DNA from: Asticcacaulis sp. ZE23SCel15 | GTDB lineage: Bacteria; Pseudomonadota; Alphaproteobacteria; Caulobacterales; Caulobacteraceae | NCBI RefSeq assembly: GCF_030505395.1 | Contig: NZ_CP130044.1 | Coordinates: forward strand, 977,001-1,041,000 | Length of the DNA: 64,000 nt | Direction of reading: 5' to 3' | Shown here: in pieces, positions 1 to 9,066 of the stretch | How positions within the stretch are numbered: position 1 is the first letter of the stretch | Layout of the letters: the number at the start of each line of letters is the position of its first letter | Notes under the pieces: generated by a model | The model's database searches: none | What the model was told of the DNA's origin: nothing | The model's input: the letters and a program-made list of their open reading frames with translations, nothing else | Made by a program: the position numbers and the translations under genes

Positions 1-400
1 TTTTTATTAGAGGTGAAACAATATTAATGTCAATTTGATCATATTTTATATTCATATATTTTAACAACTTATGCGCCTCTGAATCAGAGTAAACTGTAGT
101 ATTTGCTATTATCAACTGACAATAATATATTAAATAAGCACAATTTATATCGTTTTTGTATTCATCTGAATTTAATTGCGCAACAGCAACCAAGCATGCC
201 TCGTATGCTCTCAATTTATCATAATTCAAACATATCGATGCGTATAAAATGTTTGCGTAAGGGTGAAACCTAGCAGACGGCCCTCCTCCGTAAACATCAA
301 AAGCCAAGTTCATAAAACTCTCAGCGTCTTGGAAATTATTTTTACGGCGAGCACTTTTCGCTTTTGCCACCAAAACTGCGTATTTGATCTTCCGAAACAT
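1..400 (-). CDS. Partial hypothetical protein, AT-rich, running off the left edge
   Basis: An uninterrupted frame reads leftward from an ATG at 400 to the window edge, about 133 codons with no stop. The product begins MFRKIKYAVLVAKAKSARRK and continues with segments such as NNFQDAESFMNLAFDVYGGG and YANILYASICLNYDKLRAYE. The alternating helical, Tyr/Leu/Ala-rich pattern resembles TPR-like helical hairpins, but I do not recognise a family. The DNA is strikingly AT-rich compared with everything to its right, which suggests acquired DNA. An out-of-frame ATG at 416 opens only a short reading frame beginning MSVSTYVSED, so either the N-terminus or a frameshift is uncertain here. No good ribosome binding site is visible. 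The function is unknown, and the C-terminus lies outside the window. Confidence 0.6.
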   Translation of the reverse strand, partial: MFRKIKYAVLVAKAKSARRKNNFQDAESFMNLAFDVYGGGPSARFHPYANILYASICLNYDKLRAYEACLVAVAQLNSDEYKNDINCAYLIYYCQLIIANTTVYSDSEAHKLLKYMNIKYDQIDINIVSPLIK

Positions 401-432
401 AGGTGGATACCGACATATTCCAGTTACGGGGT

Positions 433-453
433 CAAGGGGTCCGCGACCCCTTG
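433..453. repeat. REP-like palindrome downstream of the partial gene
   Basis: CAAGGGGTCCGCGACCCCTTG is a near-perfect inverted repeat with a GGGTC/GACCC core. That core is shared with the dispersed REP-like family described elsewhere in this window. It sits at the border between the AT-rich left-edge gene and the pnp terminator. Confidence 0.6.
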
Positions 454-464
454 CCTTAGCCTGA

Positions 465-506
465 AACTAAAAAAGGGTGACCTCATAAGGCCACCCTTTT
501 TTAGTT
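465..506. terminator. Bidirectional rho-independent terminator after pnp
   Basis: The arms AACTAAAAAAGGGTG (465-479) and CACCCTTTTTTAGTT (492-506) are perfectly complementary around a 12-base loop. The A-run on one side and T-run on the other give a U-tract in either direction. It lies about 45 bases beyond the pnp stop and can end pnp transcription from the right. Confidence 0.85.
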
Positions 507-520
507 TTAAGATTAAAGAT

Positions 521-539
521 GAGGGGCCATAGGCCCCTC
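521..539. repeat. REP-like palindrome abutting the pnp stop
   Basis: GAGGGGCC and GGCCCCTC pair around a short loop. Read with pnp, the stop is TAA of TAAGTTATGGGG, followed by this palindrome. This is the tail-first orientation of the REP-like unit and matches the arrangement at the argG stop (31817-31846). Confidence 0.6.
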
Positions 540-549
540 GCCCCATAAC

Positions 550-2790
550 TTAGTCGCGGCGCGGACGGCGCGGCGGACGGCGGTCGCCGCGATCACCACG
601 GTCGGAGCGCTCGGCACGCTCTTCTGAAGGCACTTCCTCACCGGCTTCGATGCGGGCCGCGCGTTCAGCCGCCAGCTTTTCCGAGAGGTCTTCGCCGGTT
701 TCCTGATCGACGACCTTCATCGACAACTTAGTCTTGCCGCGATCGTCAAAGCCCATAAACTTGACCTTGACTTCGTCGCCTTCTTTCAGAACGTCGGCAA
801 CCGTGGCGACCTTTTCGTTCTTGATCTGGGAGACGTGGACCAGGCCGTCCTTGGCCCCGAAGAAGTTCACGAACGCGCCGAAATCGACGACCTTCACGAC
901 CTTACCGTTATAGATAGCGCCAACTTCGGGCTCAGAGGCAATCGACTTGACCCACTCGCGGGCGGCGTCGATCTTGGACTGCTCAGAGGCCGAGATCTTG
1001 ATGGTGCCGTCGTCAGCAATATCTATCTTCGCGCCGGTCTTTTCGACGATTTCGCGAATGACCTTACCGCCGGTGCCGATCACTTCACGGATCTTGTCCG
1101 TCGCGATCTTGATGGTTTCGATCTTAGGCGCAAACTCACCCAGCTCTTCACGGGCACCGGAAATGGCCTTGTTCATCTCTTCCAGGATATGCAGACGGCC
1201 TTCGTTAGCCTGACGCAGCGCCTTGGTCATGATTTCCTCGGTGATGCCGGGAACCTTGATGTCCATTTGCAGCGAGGTGATACCGTTGACGGTACCCGCG
1301 ACCTTAAAGTCCATGTCGCCCAGATGATCTTCGTCACCCAAAATGTCCGACAGAACCGCAAAGCCGTCTTTCTCTAAGATGAGACCCATGGCGATACCGG
1401 ATACCGGCGATTTCAGCGGCACACCGGCATCCATCAGCGCCAGCGACGTACCACAGACGGTGGCCATCGAGGATGAGCCGTTGGATTCGGTGATCTCAGA
1501 GACTACGCGCACGGTGTACGGGAACTCTTCCGCCGACGGCAGCATCGGACGGATCGCACGCCAGGCCAGCTTACCGTGACCGATTTCGCGACGGCCGGGC
1601 GAGCCCATACGGCCGGTTTCACCCACTGAGTATGGAGGGAAGTTATAGTGCAGAAGGAACTTTTCTTTGTAGGTGCCTTCCAGGCTGTCGATGAACTGCT
1701 CATCATCGCCGGTGCCAAGGGTGGCAACGACCAGCGCCTGAGTTTCGCCGCGGGTAAACAGGGCCGAACCGTGGGTGCGCGGCAAAATGCCGACTTCCGA
1801 CACGATCTGACGGACCTTATCGACCGGACGACCGTCAACGCGGCGGCCATGATCGATGATGTCGCGGCGCAGAACGTCGGCTTCACATTCCTTAAAGGCC
1901 GAACCGAAGATGGCGGCATCGACGCCGTCCGGGTTTTCATCGGACTTTACAAGCGCGGCAGCGGCCTTTTTCTTGGCGTCGCCGACGGCATTGCGGCGCT
2001 GCTCTTTACCCTGATGGGTATAGGCTTCGCGGATGTCATTGCCGACCAGACCCTTGATCTCGGTCACGACCCCTGAGAAGTCTTCGGCTTCAAACTCAAA
2101 CGGCTCCTTGGCAGCGTGTTCGGCCATTTCGATAATGGCCTCGATGACCGGCTGCATACCGGCATGGGCGAACATCAAAGCACCCAGCATCTTGTCTTCG
2201 CCCAGTTCCTGAGCTTCGGATTCAACCATCATCAGGGCGTCTTGCGTTCCGGCCACGACCAGATCAAGCGAGGATTCCTTGGTTTGATCAACGGTCGGGT
2301 TCAGAACATATTCGTCATTGATCAGGGCCACGCGGGCACCACCGATGGGGCCCATGAACGGCACACCCGACAGGGTAAGCGCCGCAGAGGTCGCGACCAT
2401 CGCCAGAATGTCCGGATCATTTTCCATGTCGTGCGACAGGACGGTGACCACAACCTGAACTTCGTTCTTGAAGCCCTTAACGAACAGCGGGCGGATCGGA
2501 CGATCGATCAGACGCGACACCAGGGTTTCTTTTTCAGACGGGCGGCCTTCGCGCTTGAAGTAACCACCGGGGATCTTGCCGGCGGCGAAGGTCTTTTCCT
2601 GATAGTTGACGGTCAGCGGGAAGAAGTCCTGACCCGGCTTTGGCGAGCGTGCGTACACGACCGTGGCCAAAACTGTGGTTTCCCCGTAGGTAGCCAGAAC
2701 CGCAGCATCTGCCTGACGCGCGATACGGCCGGTCTCAAGGGTCAGCTTACGGCCGGCCCAGTCAATTGTTTTTCTTTTGATATCAAACAT
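550..2790 (-). CDS. pnp: Polyribonucleotide nucleotidyltransferase (PNPase)
   Basis: Phosphorolytic 3'-5' exoribonuclease of mRNA decay and part of the alphaproteobacterial RNA degradosome. The 746-aa product has the usual order: first RNase PH-like core from residue 1 ([20 protein letters not shown]), an all-helical linker, second RNase PH core at about 320-460, a KH domain around 560-610 with the GTGGK loop, and an S1 domain around 620-690 ([18 protein letters not shown]). The last 25 or so residues are Arg/Asp-rich ([13 protein letters not shown]), typical of a flexible tail. The ATG at 2790 is preceded only by a weak purine stretch. It is the last gene of the rbfA-truB-rpsO-pnp group. A terminator lies between rpsO and pnp, so pnp may have its own promoter or be read by leak-through. 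Confidence 0.97.
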   Translation of the reverse strand: MFDIKRKTIDWAGRKLTLETGRIARQADAAVLATYGETTVLATVVYARSPKPGQDFFPLTVNYQEKTFAAGKIPGGYFKREGRPSEKETLVSRLIDRPIRPLFVKGFKNEVQVVVTVLSHDMENDPDILAMVATSAALTLSGVPFMGPIGGARVALINDEYVLNPTVDQTKESSLDLVVAGTQDALMMVESEAQELGEDKMLGALMFAHAGMQPVIEAIIEMAEHAAKEPFEFEAEDFSGVVTEIKGLVGNDIREAYTHQGKEQRRNAVGDAKKKAAAALVKSDENPDGVDAAIFGSAFKECEADVLRRDIIDHGRRVDGRPVDKVRQIVSEVGILPRTHGSALFTRGETQALVVATLGTGDDEQFIDSLEGTYKEKFLLHYNFPPYSVGETGRMGSPGRREIGHGKLAWRAIRPMLPSAEEFPYTVRVVSEITESNGSSSMATVCGTSLALMDAGVPLKSPVSGIAMGLILEKDGFAVLSDILGDEDHLGDMDFKVAGTVNGITSLQMDIKVPGITEEIMTKALRQANEGRLHILEEMNKAISGAREELGEFAPKIETIKIATDKIREVIGTGGKVIREIVEKTGAKIDIADDGTIKISASEQSKIDAAREWVKSIASEPEVGAIYNGKVVKVVDFGAFVNFFGAKDGLVHVSQIKNEKVATVADVLKEGDEVKVKFMGFDDRGKTKLSMKVVDQETGEDLSEKLAAERAARIEAGEEVPSEERAERSDRGDRGDRRPPRRPRRD

Positions 2791-3020
2791 ATGTTTTTCT
2801 TTCAGTTCCCACCAGGCCCATTCCCAATGGTGCGAAGCGCTATCCGAAAAGTGCCCGTGTGTTGTTTTGGGGATTTTCGGAATCGAAGCGCGACATTTTA
2901 GATGTGCATCGATATTTTAACTATGCCCGCGCCCAATATCGCATTTTACGCGAAAGTGCCATTGAACTTTTTGTTGAGGGGCGGATAGCCGTGACTTCGC
3001 GATGATAACGCGCGAATAAG
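2791..3020 (-). promoter_or_regulatory. pnp leader / promoter region
   Basis: This 230-base gap lies between the rpsO terminator and pnp. It holds no convincing ORF. In many bacteria the pnp 5' leader is the target of PNPase autoregulation after RNase III cleavage, so a structured leader is expected. I could not identify a specific promoter or a conserved leader fold by eye. Confidence 0.35.
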
Positions 3021-3057
3021 CAAAAAGGGCTTGAGGTTTGGCCCCAAGCCCTTTTTG
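3021..3057 (-). terminator. Rho-independent terminator after rpsO
   Basis: AAAAAGGGCTTG pairs with CAAGCCCTTTTT around an 11-base loop. On the minus strand the hairpin is followed by a T-run, 18 bases after the rpsO stop. It should end most rpsO transcription before pnp. Confidence 0.9.
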
Positions 3058-3074
3058 TGATGTGTCCGCAAGGA

Positions 3075-3344
3075 TTAGCGGCGGATACCCAGAGTCTCGA
3101 TGATCGCCTTATAACGTTCGGTGTCACGAGAAATGAGGTAGTCCAGAAGACGACGACGCTGCGAAACCATCTTCAGAAGGCCGCGGCGGCTGTGGTTGTC
3201 TTTTTTGTGCGTCTTGAAGTGTTCGGTCAGATTGGTGATGCGCTCGGTGAGGATTGCAATCTGGACTTCAGCGCCACCCGTATCGGCTTCGCCGCGGGCG
3301 TGGGTATGGATCAGTTCGGCCTTACGGTCGGGAGTGATCGACAT
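3075..3344 (-). CDS. rpsO: 30S ribosomal protein S15
   Basis: Primary 16S rRNA-binding protein of the platform of the small subunit. The 89-aa length is the family norm. Conserved S15 segments are visible: [19 protein letters not shown] in the N-terminal half and [20 protein letters not shown] in the rRNA-binding helix-turn region. A strong ribosome binding site, AAGGAG, precedes the ATG. It follows truB by 22 bases and is ended by the hairpin at 3021-3057. The truB-rpsO-pnp order is conserved across proteobacteria. Confidence 0.97.
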   Translation of the reverse strand: MSITPDRKAELIHTHARGEADTGGAEVQIAILTERITNLTEHFKTHKKDNHSRRGLLKMVSQRRRLLDYLISRDTERYKAIIETLGIRR

Positions 3345-3366
3345 CGGGTTTCTCCTTATTGAGAAA

Positions 3367-4320
3367 TTAAGGGTTTAAAATCCGGGTGGGCCATAACTGG
3401 CCTGCCCGCAATTCGCACAGGGCCTGAACCTCGCCTTCGTGACGCGCCTGAACCGTTCTGAGGTGCTCTTTGCGGCCCGCCTCACGACGGATTTCAAAGG
3501 CACTTTTGAGCAGGTCTACCTGACGCGGCAGAAGGGTCAAAGCCTGACCCCGCTTGAGCTTAAAAGCCTCATCTTCGGTCACAGGCAACGCCGGGATGTC
3601 GTCCAGCGCCGTCTCAACCGGAAGCAAAGCCTCCAAGGAGGCGGCTCTATGCACCATTTCCGTCAGATTATCCAGTGTTTTTGTGTTGGTCAGGTCAAAG
3701 GCCCCGACGCGCTCCCGGCGCAGGTACGAGACATGGCCGCACGCCCCCAGATCAAGACAGATATCGCGCGCCATTGAACGCACATAAGTGCCCTTTCCGC
3801 AATGGAGCATAAATTCGGCTTCATCGGGGCTGATGATCGCCTCTAAGTGCAGATCAAACACCCGTACCGTGCGCGCCTCCAGCTCAACCTCAACGCCCTC
3901 ACGGGCCAGATCATAGGCGCGTTTACCGTCGACCTTGATGGCCGAAAAGGCGGGCGGCACCTGCTCGATATCGCCGATATAGGCGGGCAGAGCCTTAACG
4001 ATGGCCGCCTCATCCGGACGCACATCGGACGCGGCCGTGACCGCACCCTCAGCGTCATAGGTGTTGGTGGTCTGACCCCATTTGATGCGGAATCTGTAAA
4101 CCTTATCGGCTTCCATCAGATAGGGCACGGTCTTGGTCGCTTCACCGAGGGCTATCGGCAAAATCCCCGACGCCAGCGGATCGAGCGTCCCGGCGTGACC
4201 GGCCTTCTGGGCATTAAACAGTCGGCGGATTTTAGAGACCGCGTCGGTCGATCCCATATCATAGGGCTTATCGAGACAGACCCAGCCGCTGACCGGATCG
4301 CCTTTTTTAGTGCGCCCCAT
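3367..4320 (-). CDS. truB: tRNA pseudouridine-55 synthase TruB
   Basis: Makes pseudouridine 55 in the T-loop of tRNAs. The 317-aa product carries the TruB motif [15 protein letters not shown] with the catalytic Asp at residue 47, and the downstream KxYxF-like segment [22 protein letters not shown]-terminal PUA-like region follows ([20 protein letters not shown]). Its ATG overlaps the rbfA stop by one base, which implies translational coupling. It is part of the rbfA-truB-rpsO-pnp group. Confidence 0.95.
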   Translation of the reverse strand: MGRTKKGDPVSGWVCLDKPYDMGSTDAVSKIRRLFNAQKAGHAGTLDPLASGILPIALGEATKTVPYLMEADKVYRFRIKWGQTTNTYDAEGAVTAASDVRPDEAAIVKALPAYIGDIEQVPPAFSAIKVDGKRAYDLAREGVEVELEARTVRVFDLHLEAIISPDEAEFMLHCGKGTYVRSMARDICLDLGACGHVSYLRRERVGAFDLTNTKTLDNLTEMVHRAASLEALLPVETALDDIPALPVTEDEAFKLKRGQALTLLPRQVDLLKSAFEIRREAGRKEHLRTVQARHEGEVQALCELRAGQLWPTRILNP

Positions 4321-4778
4321 CAGTCTTGGTCATCTTCATCATGCGCCAAATCCTGCGCCACTTCCGGGCGGGAGAACAGCGCATTGAGGCGCGAGGCTTC
4401 GTTGAAGCTTTCGTCATGCAGGAATTTAAGCGCGGGCGTGAACTTCATGTCGATCATGCGGCCCAGAACGCCGCGCATAAACTTGGCATGGCGGTTCAGC
4501 GCATCAATGGCAGGCTTGACCTTCTCAGGAGAAACCCCCGTTAGCAGCCCCGCCCCCAGCGGCTCGACAAAGATAGTCGCATGACGCAGATCAGGCGAAC
4601 AGCGCACTTCGGTCACAGTGATCGACACCCCGTGCAGGGCTTCGTCATGGATCTCTTCTTCGCGCAGGATTTCAACCAGCGCATGGCGGACCAGTTCCCC
4701 GGCGCGTAATTGCCGCTGTGTAGGGCCTATAGCTTCGGCCTTTTGGCCTTTGCCGGATGTATAAGATGCTCGTTTCAT
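4320..4778 (-). CDS. rbfA: 30S ribosome-binding factor A
   Basis: Late-stage 30S maturation and cold-adaptation factor that binds near the 16S 5' helix. The KH-like core is recognisable (ITVTEVRCSPDLRHATIFVE and the following FMRGVLGRMIDMKFTPALKF). I prefer the ATG at 4778, giving MKRASYTSGKG and about 152 aa, because AAGG sits 5-8 bases upstream. An upstream ATG at 4796 would add six residues. The acidic tail HDEDDQD is short. It is the first gene of its group, and infB, its usual upstream neighbour, lies 6 kb away beyond an unrelated block. Confidence 0.93.
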   Translation of the reverse strand: MKRASYTSGKGQKAEAIGPTQRQLRAGELVRHALVEILREEEIHDEALHGVSITVTEVRCSPDLRHATIFVEPLGAGLLTGVSPEKVKPAIDALNRHAKFMRGVLGRMIDMKFTPALKFLHDESFNEASRLNALFSRPEVAQDLAHDEDDQD

Positions 4779-4796
4779 CCGCGCCTTATAAATCAT

Positions 4797-5019
4797 TTTA
4801 ATTAAAGCGCATCCAAAAAGTGTGACGCGACTTTGGGCGCCCTATTCGCATCTATGTTGCGCCGCCGAAATATTTCTGCTTTTTAAGATGTGTAGGGTAG
4901 TGACGACCACATAAGGCTTCATCGCTGACAAAACTTCTGAAAGTCCCGATATTTAACACGGTCCTTGGTATGGGATTTGCAGTAACCACGGTTCAATAGA
5001 CCCGACACCGGATTATCGC
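4797..5019. promoter_or_regulatory. Divergent promoter region, rbfA / acyltransferase fusion
   Basis: This 223-base gap separates the start of the rbfA group (minus) from the fusion gene at 5020 (plus). Both must have promoters here. I see no convincing operator. A direct ribosome binding site for the 5020 gene is not obvious. Confidence 0.4.
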
Positions 5020-7779
5020 ATGGCCACCGCCTCGTTTTTCAGTTTGACACACCCTGCGCGCTCGATCGCCCTGATCGATGGTGATGTCAAAATCAGCTAC
5101 GGCGACCTGTCGGCGCGTTGCGATGATCTGATGCAGCACCTGAAAACCTGCCTGCCGGGTCAGCGGGCGCTGGTGTTTTTAAGCGTGCGCAATGATACCA
5201 AATCGGTCGTGCGCTATCTGGCCTGTCTGCGGGCAGGCTATGCCGTCCATCTGTTTTCGGACTATGAGCCAGCGCGTCTGGATGATCTGATTGCGCGCTA
5301 TAATCCGCATTTCGTGATCCGGCCCGAAGCGGCTGACCATGATATCACGGCCCGCCACGCTCAGGATCTGGGCCTGCATCCGGACGTCAGTGTTTTATTG
5401 TCAACATCAGGCTCAACCGGCACGGCCAAGCTGGTCAAGTTGTCGGTTAAGAACCTACAAGCCAATGCCCACTCGATTGTACAATATCTTGAACTGACGG
5501 CCAAGGACCGGGGGCTGCTCAATCTCAAATTCAGCTATTCCTTCGGCCTGTCGATCCTGCACAGCCATCTGTTGTGCGGTGGATCGGTCGTCTTAAGCGA
5601 AGCTTCGGTCACCGACGCTGACCTGTGGCAGGCGGTTAAGACCCACAAGGTTACCGGCCTGTCCGGCGTGCCCTATAGTTTTGAAGTGCTGGAACGCAGC
5701 CGATACCTCGATCATCTGAAAACCCTACGCTATGTCACTCAGGCGGGCGGCAAACTGTCGCCTGCGCTGGTCACCCGCTATGCCGCACTCAGCCAACAAC
5801 AGGGCTGGAAGTTCTATGTGATGTACGGCCAGACCGAGGCCGCCCCGCGCATGGCCTATCTGCCGCCTGATATGGCGACCCGCTACCCTGACTGTATCGG
5901 TCGCGCCGTCCCCGGTGGCCGCCTGTGGCTTAAGGGCGAAGACGGTACGGAAATCACCACCCCTGATACGCCCGGCGAACTGGTCTATGAGGGCGACAAC
6001 GTCATGATGGGCTATGCTGAGGCCCTGCCCGATCTTGCCCGTGACGACCAACTTGACCATCTTCTGACCGGCGACATCGCCTGCCGCAACGCGGACGGCC
6101 TGTTCTATATTATTGGCCGCGCCAAGCGCTTTATCAAACCGTTCGGTGTGCGGCTGAACCTTGATGATGTCGAACACAGGCTGCGGGAACGGCTGGGCGA
6201 GGTTGCCTGCACCGGCACGGACGATAAGATCGTCATCGCCACCACCGCCGATACCGACATAGACGCTTTGAGCGCATGGGTCTGTGAAACCTATAAACTG
6301 CCAGCCTTTATGGTGTCGGTGCTTAAGGTTGAGGCTATTCCGCGTCTGTCCAATGGCAAGACCGACTATCAGACCCTGTTGCGTCAGGCCGAACAGCCAA
6401 AGACAATAGCCAATGGCCATTCGGCGCCCAAATCACGCTGGGCCAGCATTGAAGCCATATACACGGCCCTGTCAGGTGCCAAAGCGCTGGATGGTAGCTC
6501 CACCTTTGCGTCGCTATCCGGGGATTCGCTGTCCTATGTGCAGATATCTCTGGCGATCGAGGACTATCTCGGCTTCCTGCCCGAAGACTGGGAAGCGCAG
6601 ACCATAGATGCCCTCGAAGCCATGCGGGGTCAGGTGGTGCCTGAGACCGCAGGCAACCGGTTGCATTATCTCAATACCTGCCGCGTGCTGATGCTGCTGA
6701 TGGGGATTCCCTACCACGCCGCTATGGTGTTCAGCGAACATAAGGACTGGCTGATCACCTCAGCCCACACCTCACATTTTGCGACCATTTTTGCCGCCAC
6801 CACCCACAGCTTTCGGATGTTCGCCTTCTTTTTCATCAGCGGCTGTTTCTCGCTGCTGATCCTGAAGCGCACCGGGGTCAGAAAATGGTTCGACCGTCAG
6901 TTCGTGCGTCTGGGCGTACCGGTTATTCTGGGCAGCCTGCTGCTGGCCCCGCTTGAGATGGCCGCCATGTCAGTCACACCCGGCCGGGAAGGTCCGCCCG
7001 CCTTTGAATATTGGCTCAGCATGGTCACCACCTTGTCGCCGCAATGGATCACGCACCGCTGGTTCCTGATTACGCTTTTGGCTCTGATTGGCCTGCTGGC
7101 ACTGGTCTGGGGACTACATAAGCGCGGTCTGACCGGCCATTTGCCGCAGCGCTTGCTCGATAAGGTCAGCGCCAGACCCAATCTGGTCTGGTGTCTGATG
7201 CTGGTCTTTCTGTCCGGTTGGGGGCTTGGGCTGGCGGCTTTGGGCCGGATTTTGAGCGCGGAACATGACCTGCTGTTCGGTGTGTATGAATATCGCTCGA
7301 TACTGGCGTTCGGCCCGGCCTTCTTTCTGGGGGCCATACTGGCGGGGCAACCTAAGCTGTTTAACTGGTTCCTCAAGCCGTCAGCCTTTGCCTATGTCTT
7401 GGGGGCCGCGCTGATCTGTGTCTTTGTATATTTCGATCACTCCCATACGTTCATTGGTAAGATTGCCCAAAACATCAACTGGTTGCCGTGCGGCCTTTTG
7501 GGGACGCAGATCTTCCTCAGTCTGATGCACAAATGGGCCAATAAACCCCACCCGATGGTGGCGCGCCTGCTCGATGCCTCCTTCGTCATCTATCTGTGGC
7601 ACATGGTGTTTGTACTGGTGTTTAGTGGCATATGTATTGAGCTTGATATTGATCCGCTGCTGTCGATTGCCCTGACCACCACAGGCACCCTGATCTGTTC
7701 CTGGGGCGTTTATCTGGGCATTGCCCGCTCAAAGATTTTAAGCTTCATCTTCAACGGCGGGCCATTGCGGACGGTTTGA
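5020..7779 (+). CDS. Adenylation / acyl-carrier / acyltransferase-3 fusion protein
   Basis: A 919-aa three-part protein. Residues 1 to about 455 are an ANL adenylate-forming domain: P-loop motif LLSTSGSTGTAK at 127-137, YGQTE at 269-273, GD at 351-352, the hinge segment GRAKRFIKPFGVRLN, and the catalytic-type lysine in LSNGK at residue 447. Residues about 475-540 look like an acyl-carrier domain with the phosphopantetheine Ser at 503 in GDSLS. From about 546 to the end is a multi-pass acyltransferase-3 / OpgC-like domain (start LHYLNTCRVLMLLMGIPYHA, HSFRMFAFFFISGC, late YLWHMVF). The inferred role is to activate a carboxylic acid, load it on the built-in carrier, and pass it across or at the membrane to a glycan or lipid. 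The substrate is unknown. The DUF418 gene follows 57 bases later on the same strand. Confidence 0.8.
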   Translation: MATASFFSLTHPARSIALIDGDVKISYGDLSARCDDLMQHLKTCLPGQRALVFLSVRNDTKSVVRYLACLRAGYAVHLFSDYEPARLDDLIARYNPHFVIRPEAADHDITARHAQDLGLHPDVSVLLSTSGSTGTAKLVKLSVKNLQANAHSIVQYLELTAKDRGLLNLKFSYSFGLSILHSHLLCGGSVVLSEASVTDADLWQAVKTHKVTGLSGVPYSFEVLERSRYLDHLKTLRYVTQAGGKLSPALVTRYAALSQQQGWKFYVMYGQTEAAPRMAYLPPDMATRYPDCIGRAVPGGRLWLKGEDGTEITTPDTPGELVYEGDNVMMGYAEALPDLARDDQLDHLLTGDIACRNADGLFYIIGRAKRFIKPFGVRLNLDDVEHRLRERLGEVACTGTDDKIVIATTADTDIDALSAWVCETYKLPAFMVSVLKVEAIPRLSNGKTDYQTLLRQAEQPKTIANGHSAPKSRWASIEAIYTALSGAKALDGSSTFASLSGDSLSYVQISLAIEDYLGFLPEDWEAQTIDALEAMRGQVVPETAGNRLHYLNTCRVLMLLMGIPYHAAMVFSEHKDWLITSAHTSHFATIFAATTHSFRMFAFFFISGCFSLLILKRTGVRKWFDRQFVRLGVPVILGSLLLAPLEMAAMSVTPGREGPPAFEYWLSMVTTLSPQWITHRWFLITLLALIGLLALVWGLHKRGLTGHLPQRLLDKVSARPNLVWCLMLVFLSGWGLGLAALGRILSAEHDLLFGVYEYRSILAFGPAFFLGAILAGQPKLFNWFLKPSAFAYVLGAALICVFVYFDHSHTFIGKIAQNINWLPCGLLGTQIFLSLMHKWANKPHPMVARLLDASFVIYLWHMVFVLVFSGICIELDIDPLLSIALTTTGTLICSWGVYLGIARSKILSFIFNGGPLRTV

Positions 7780-7836
7780 CCCCGTCTGGCCCGACGCTCC
7801 AAATCCTGTTATACGGCTAAAAAACCGCCTGAATAA

Positions 7837-9066
7837 ATGGGCGAAATAACAGATATGGGAAATACCGTGGCGGCCACCAAACCTGAGTTCACCCCGCGCA
7901 TGGAGGGTCTCGACGCTCTGCGCGGCTTTGCCCTGTTTGGGCTGTTCATCGTCCATATGCCGGAACTGTTCGAGCTTTACTGGGCTCATCCGGTCACCGA
8001 TCCGGCTCAGCTTATCTGGCACGATGTTATCTTCACAGTATTTGCCGGTAAGGCCTTTGCGCTGCTGGCCCTGTGTTTTGGGGTATCGTTCTTTATTATT
8101 ATGGATCGTGCCGCCGAAAAAGGCGTCGATTTCACCGGCCGGTTTATCTGGCGGTTGACGGTTCTGTTGCTCATCGGCTGTGCGCACGCTGTCTGGTATC
8201 GCGGCGATGTGCTGGAAGTTCTGGCGGTTATGGGCCTGTGCCTGCTGCCGTTTTACCGCGTGAAATCCAATGTCGTGATCGCCGTCATCGGCGTGTTTTT
8301 CCTATTGCAGCCCTTGATGTGGATGCAGATCATTAGCGGCCTGAACGGTGCCGACTGGGCCAATCAGTCGTTAAAATTCTGGAGCGCAAAGATCCCCGAA
8401 GCTTACCTAAGCGGCGGGTTTGCTGAGACCATCGCCATGAACATCAGCGATGGCCACGCCTTTAAATGGCTATTTATGTACGAATCCGGTCGCCTGAGCC
8501 AGATTCTGGGTCTGTCCCTGATCGGCATGGTGTTGGGCCGGATCGGCTTTTTCCGCGAGCCTGCCCGCTTTTCCGGCGTGCGTCTGACGGGGCTGATCAT
8601 CGCGCTGATCGCCGCCATCGGGCTTTATTTTAGTCGCGAATCCATCACCGACCTCATGCCCGCGACCGAGGCCATGTTCATGCCCCGTAACCTGTTTGGG
8701 TCGGTCGTCTCCAGCCTGTTTGACCTGAGCCTCATGGCGGCACTTATGCTGGGGTTCATGAGCCTTTATTACAGCTTTGCCCACAAGGCGCTGAATGTGC
8801 TGGCCCCTGCCGGTCGGATGACTCTGACGCTCTATGTGACGCAATCGCTGATTTTCGTGCCGGTGTTTTATGGTTATGGATTGGGGATGCACGCCACCAT
8901 GACCCAGTCCGAGGCCGTACTGATCGGGCTTGCCGCCTTCGCCGCTCAGGTCGCCTTTGCCCATCTGTGGTTCAAGGCGTTTTGGTATGGCCCGCTGGAA
9001 TGGCTATGGCGGGCGGCAACCTATCTGACACTAAAAGTGCCATTCACGAAGTCAAAAACGCCCTGA
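7837..9066 (+). CDS. DUF418 (YeiB-like) integral membrane protein
   Basis: This 409-aa polytopic protein has the DUF418 signature pattern: LDALRGFALFGLFIVHM near the N-terminus, AGKAFALLALCFGVSFF, and near the C-terminus APAGRMTLTLYVTQSLI and FWYGPLEWLWR. Around ten hydrophobic segments are apparent. DUF418 proteins are distant relatives of membrane acyltransferases and their biochemical role is not established. The position directly after the acyltransferase fusion suggests a shared pathway, by inference. An alternative in-frame ATG is at 7855. The 3' end overlaps the convergent gene at 9044 by 23 bases. Confidence 0.85.
   Translation: MGEITDMGNTVAATKPEFTPRMEGLDALRGFALFGLFIVHMPELFELYWAHPVTDPAQLIWHDVIFTVFAGKAFALLALCFGVSFFIIMDRAAEKGVDFTGRFIWRLTVLLLIGCAHAVWYRGDVLEVLAVMGLCLLPFYRVKSNVVIAVIGVFFLLQPLMWMQIISGLNGADWANQSLKFWSAKIPEAYLSGGFAETIAMNISDGHAFKWLFMYESGRLSQILGLSLIGMVLGRIGFFREPARFSGVRLTGLIIALIAAIGLYFSRESITDLMPATEAMFMPRNLFGSVVSSLFDLSLMAALMLGFMSLYYSFAHKALNVLAPAGRMTLTLYVTQSLIFVPVFYGYGLGMHATMTQSEAVLIGLAAFAAQVAFAHLWFKAFWYGPLEWLWRAATYLTLKVPFTKSKTP

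Noticed and set aside
263-532. 89-codon plus-strand frame at the left edge
   Set aside because: It runs across the pnp terminator and REP-like palindromes and lies opposite the more convincing partial gene at 1-400.
2116-2901. Open frame opposite pnp
   Set aside because: Shadow of the PNPase coding sequence; composition and start context do not support a gene.
2921-3127. Short minus-strand frame between rpsO and pnp
   Set aside because: It overlaps the rpsO terminator and the 3' end of rpsO, with no ribosome binding site.
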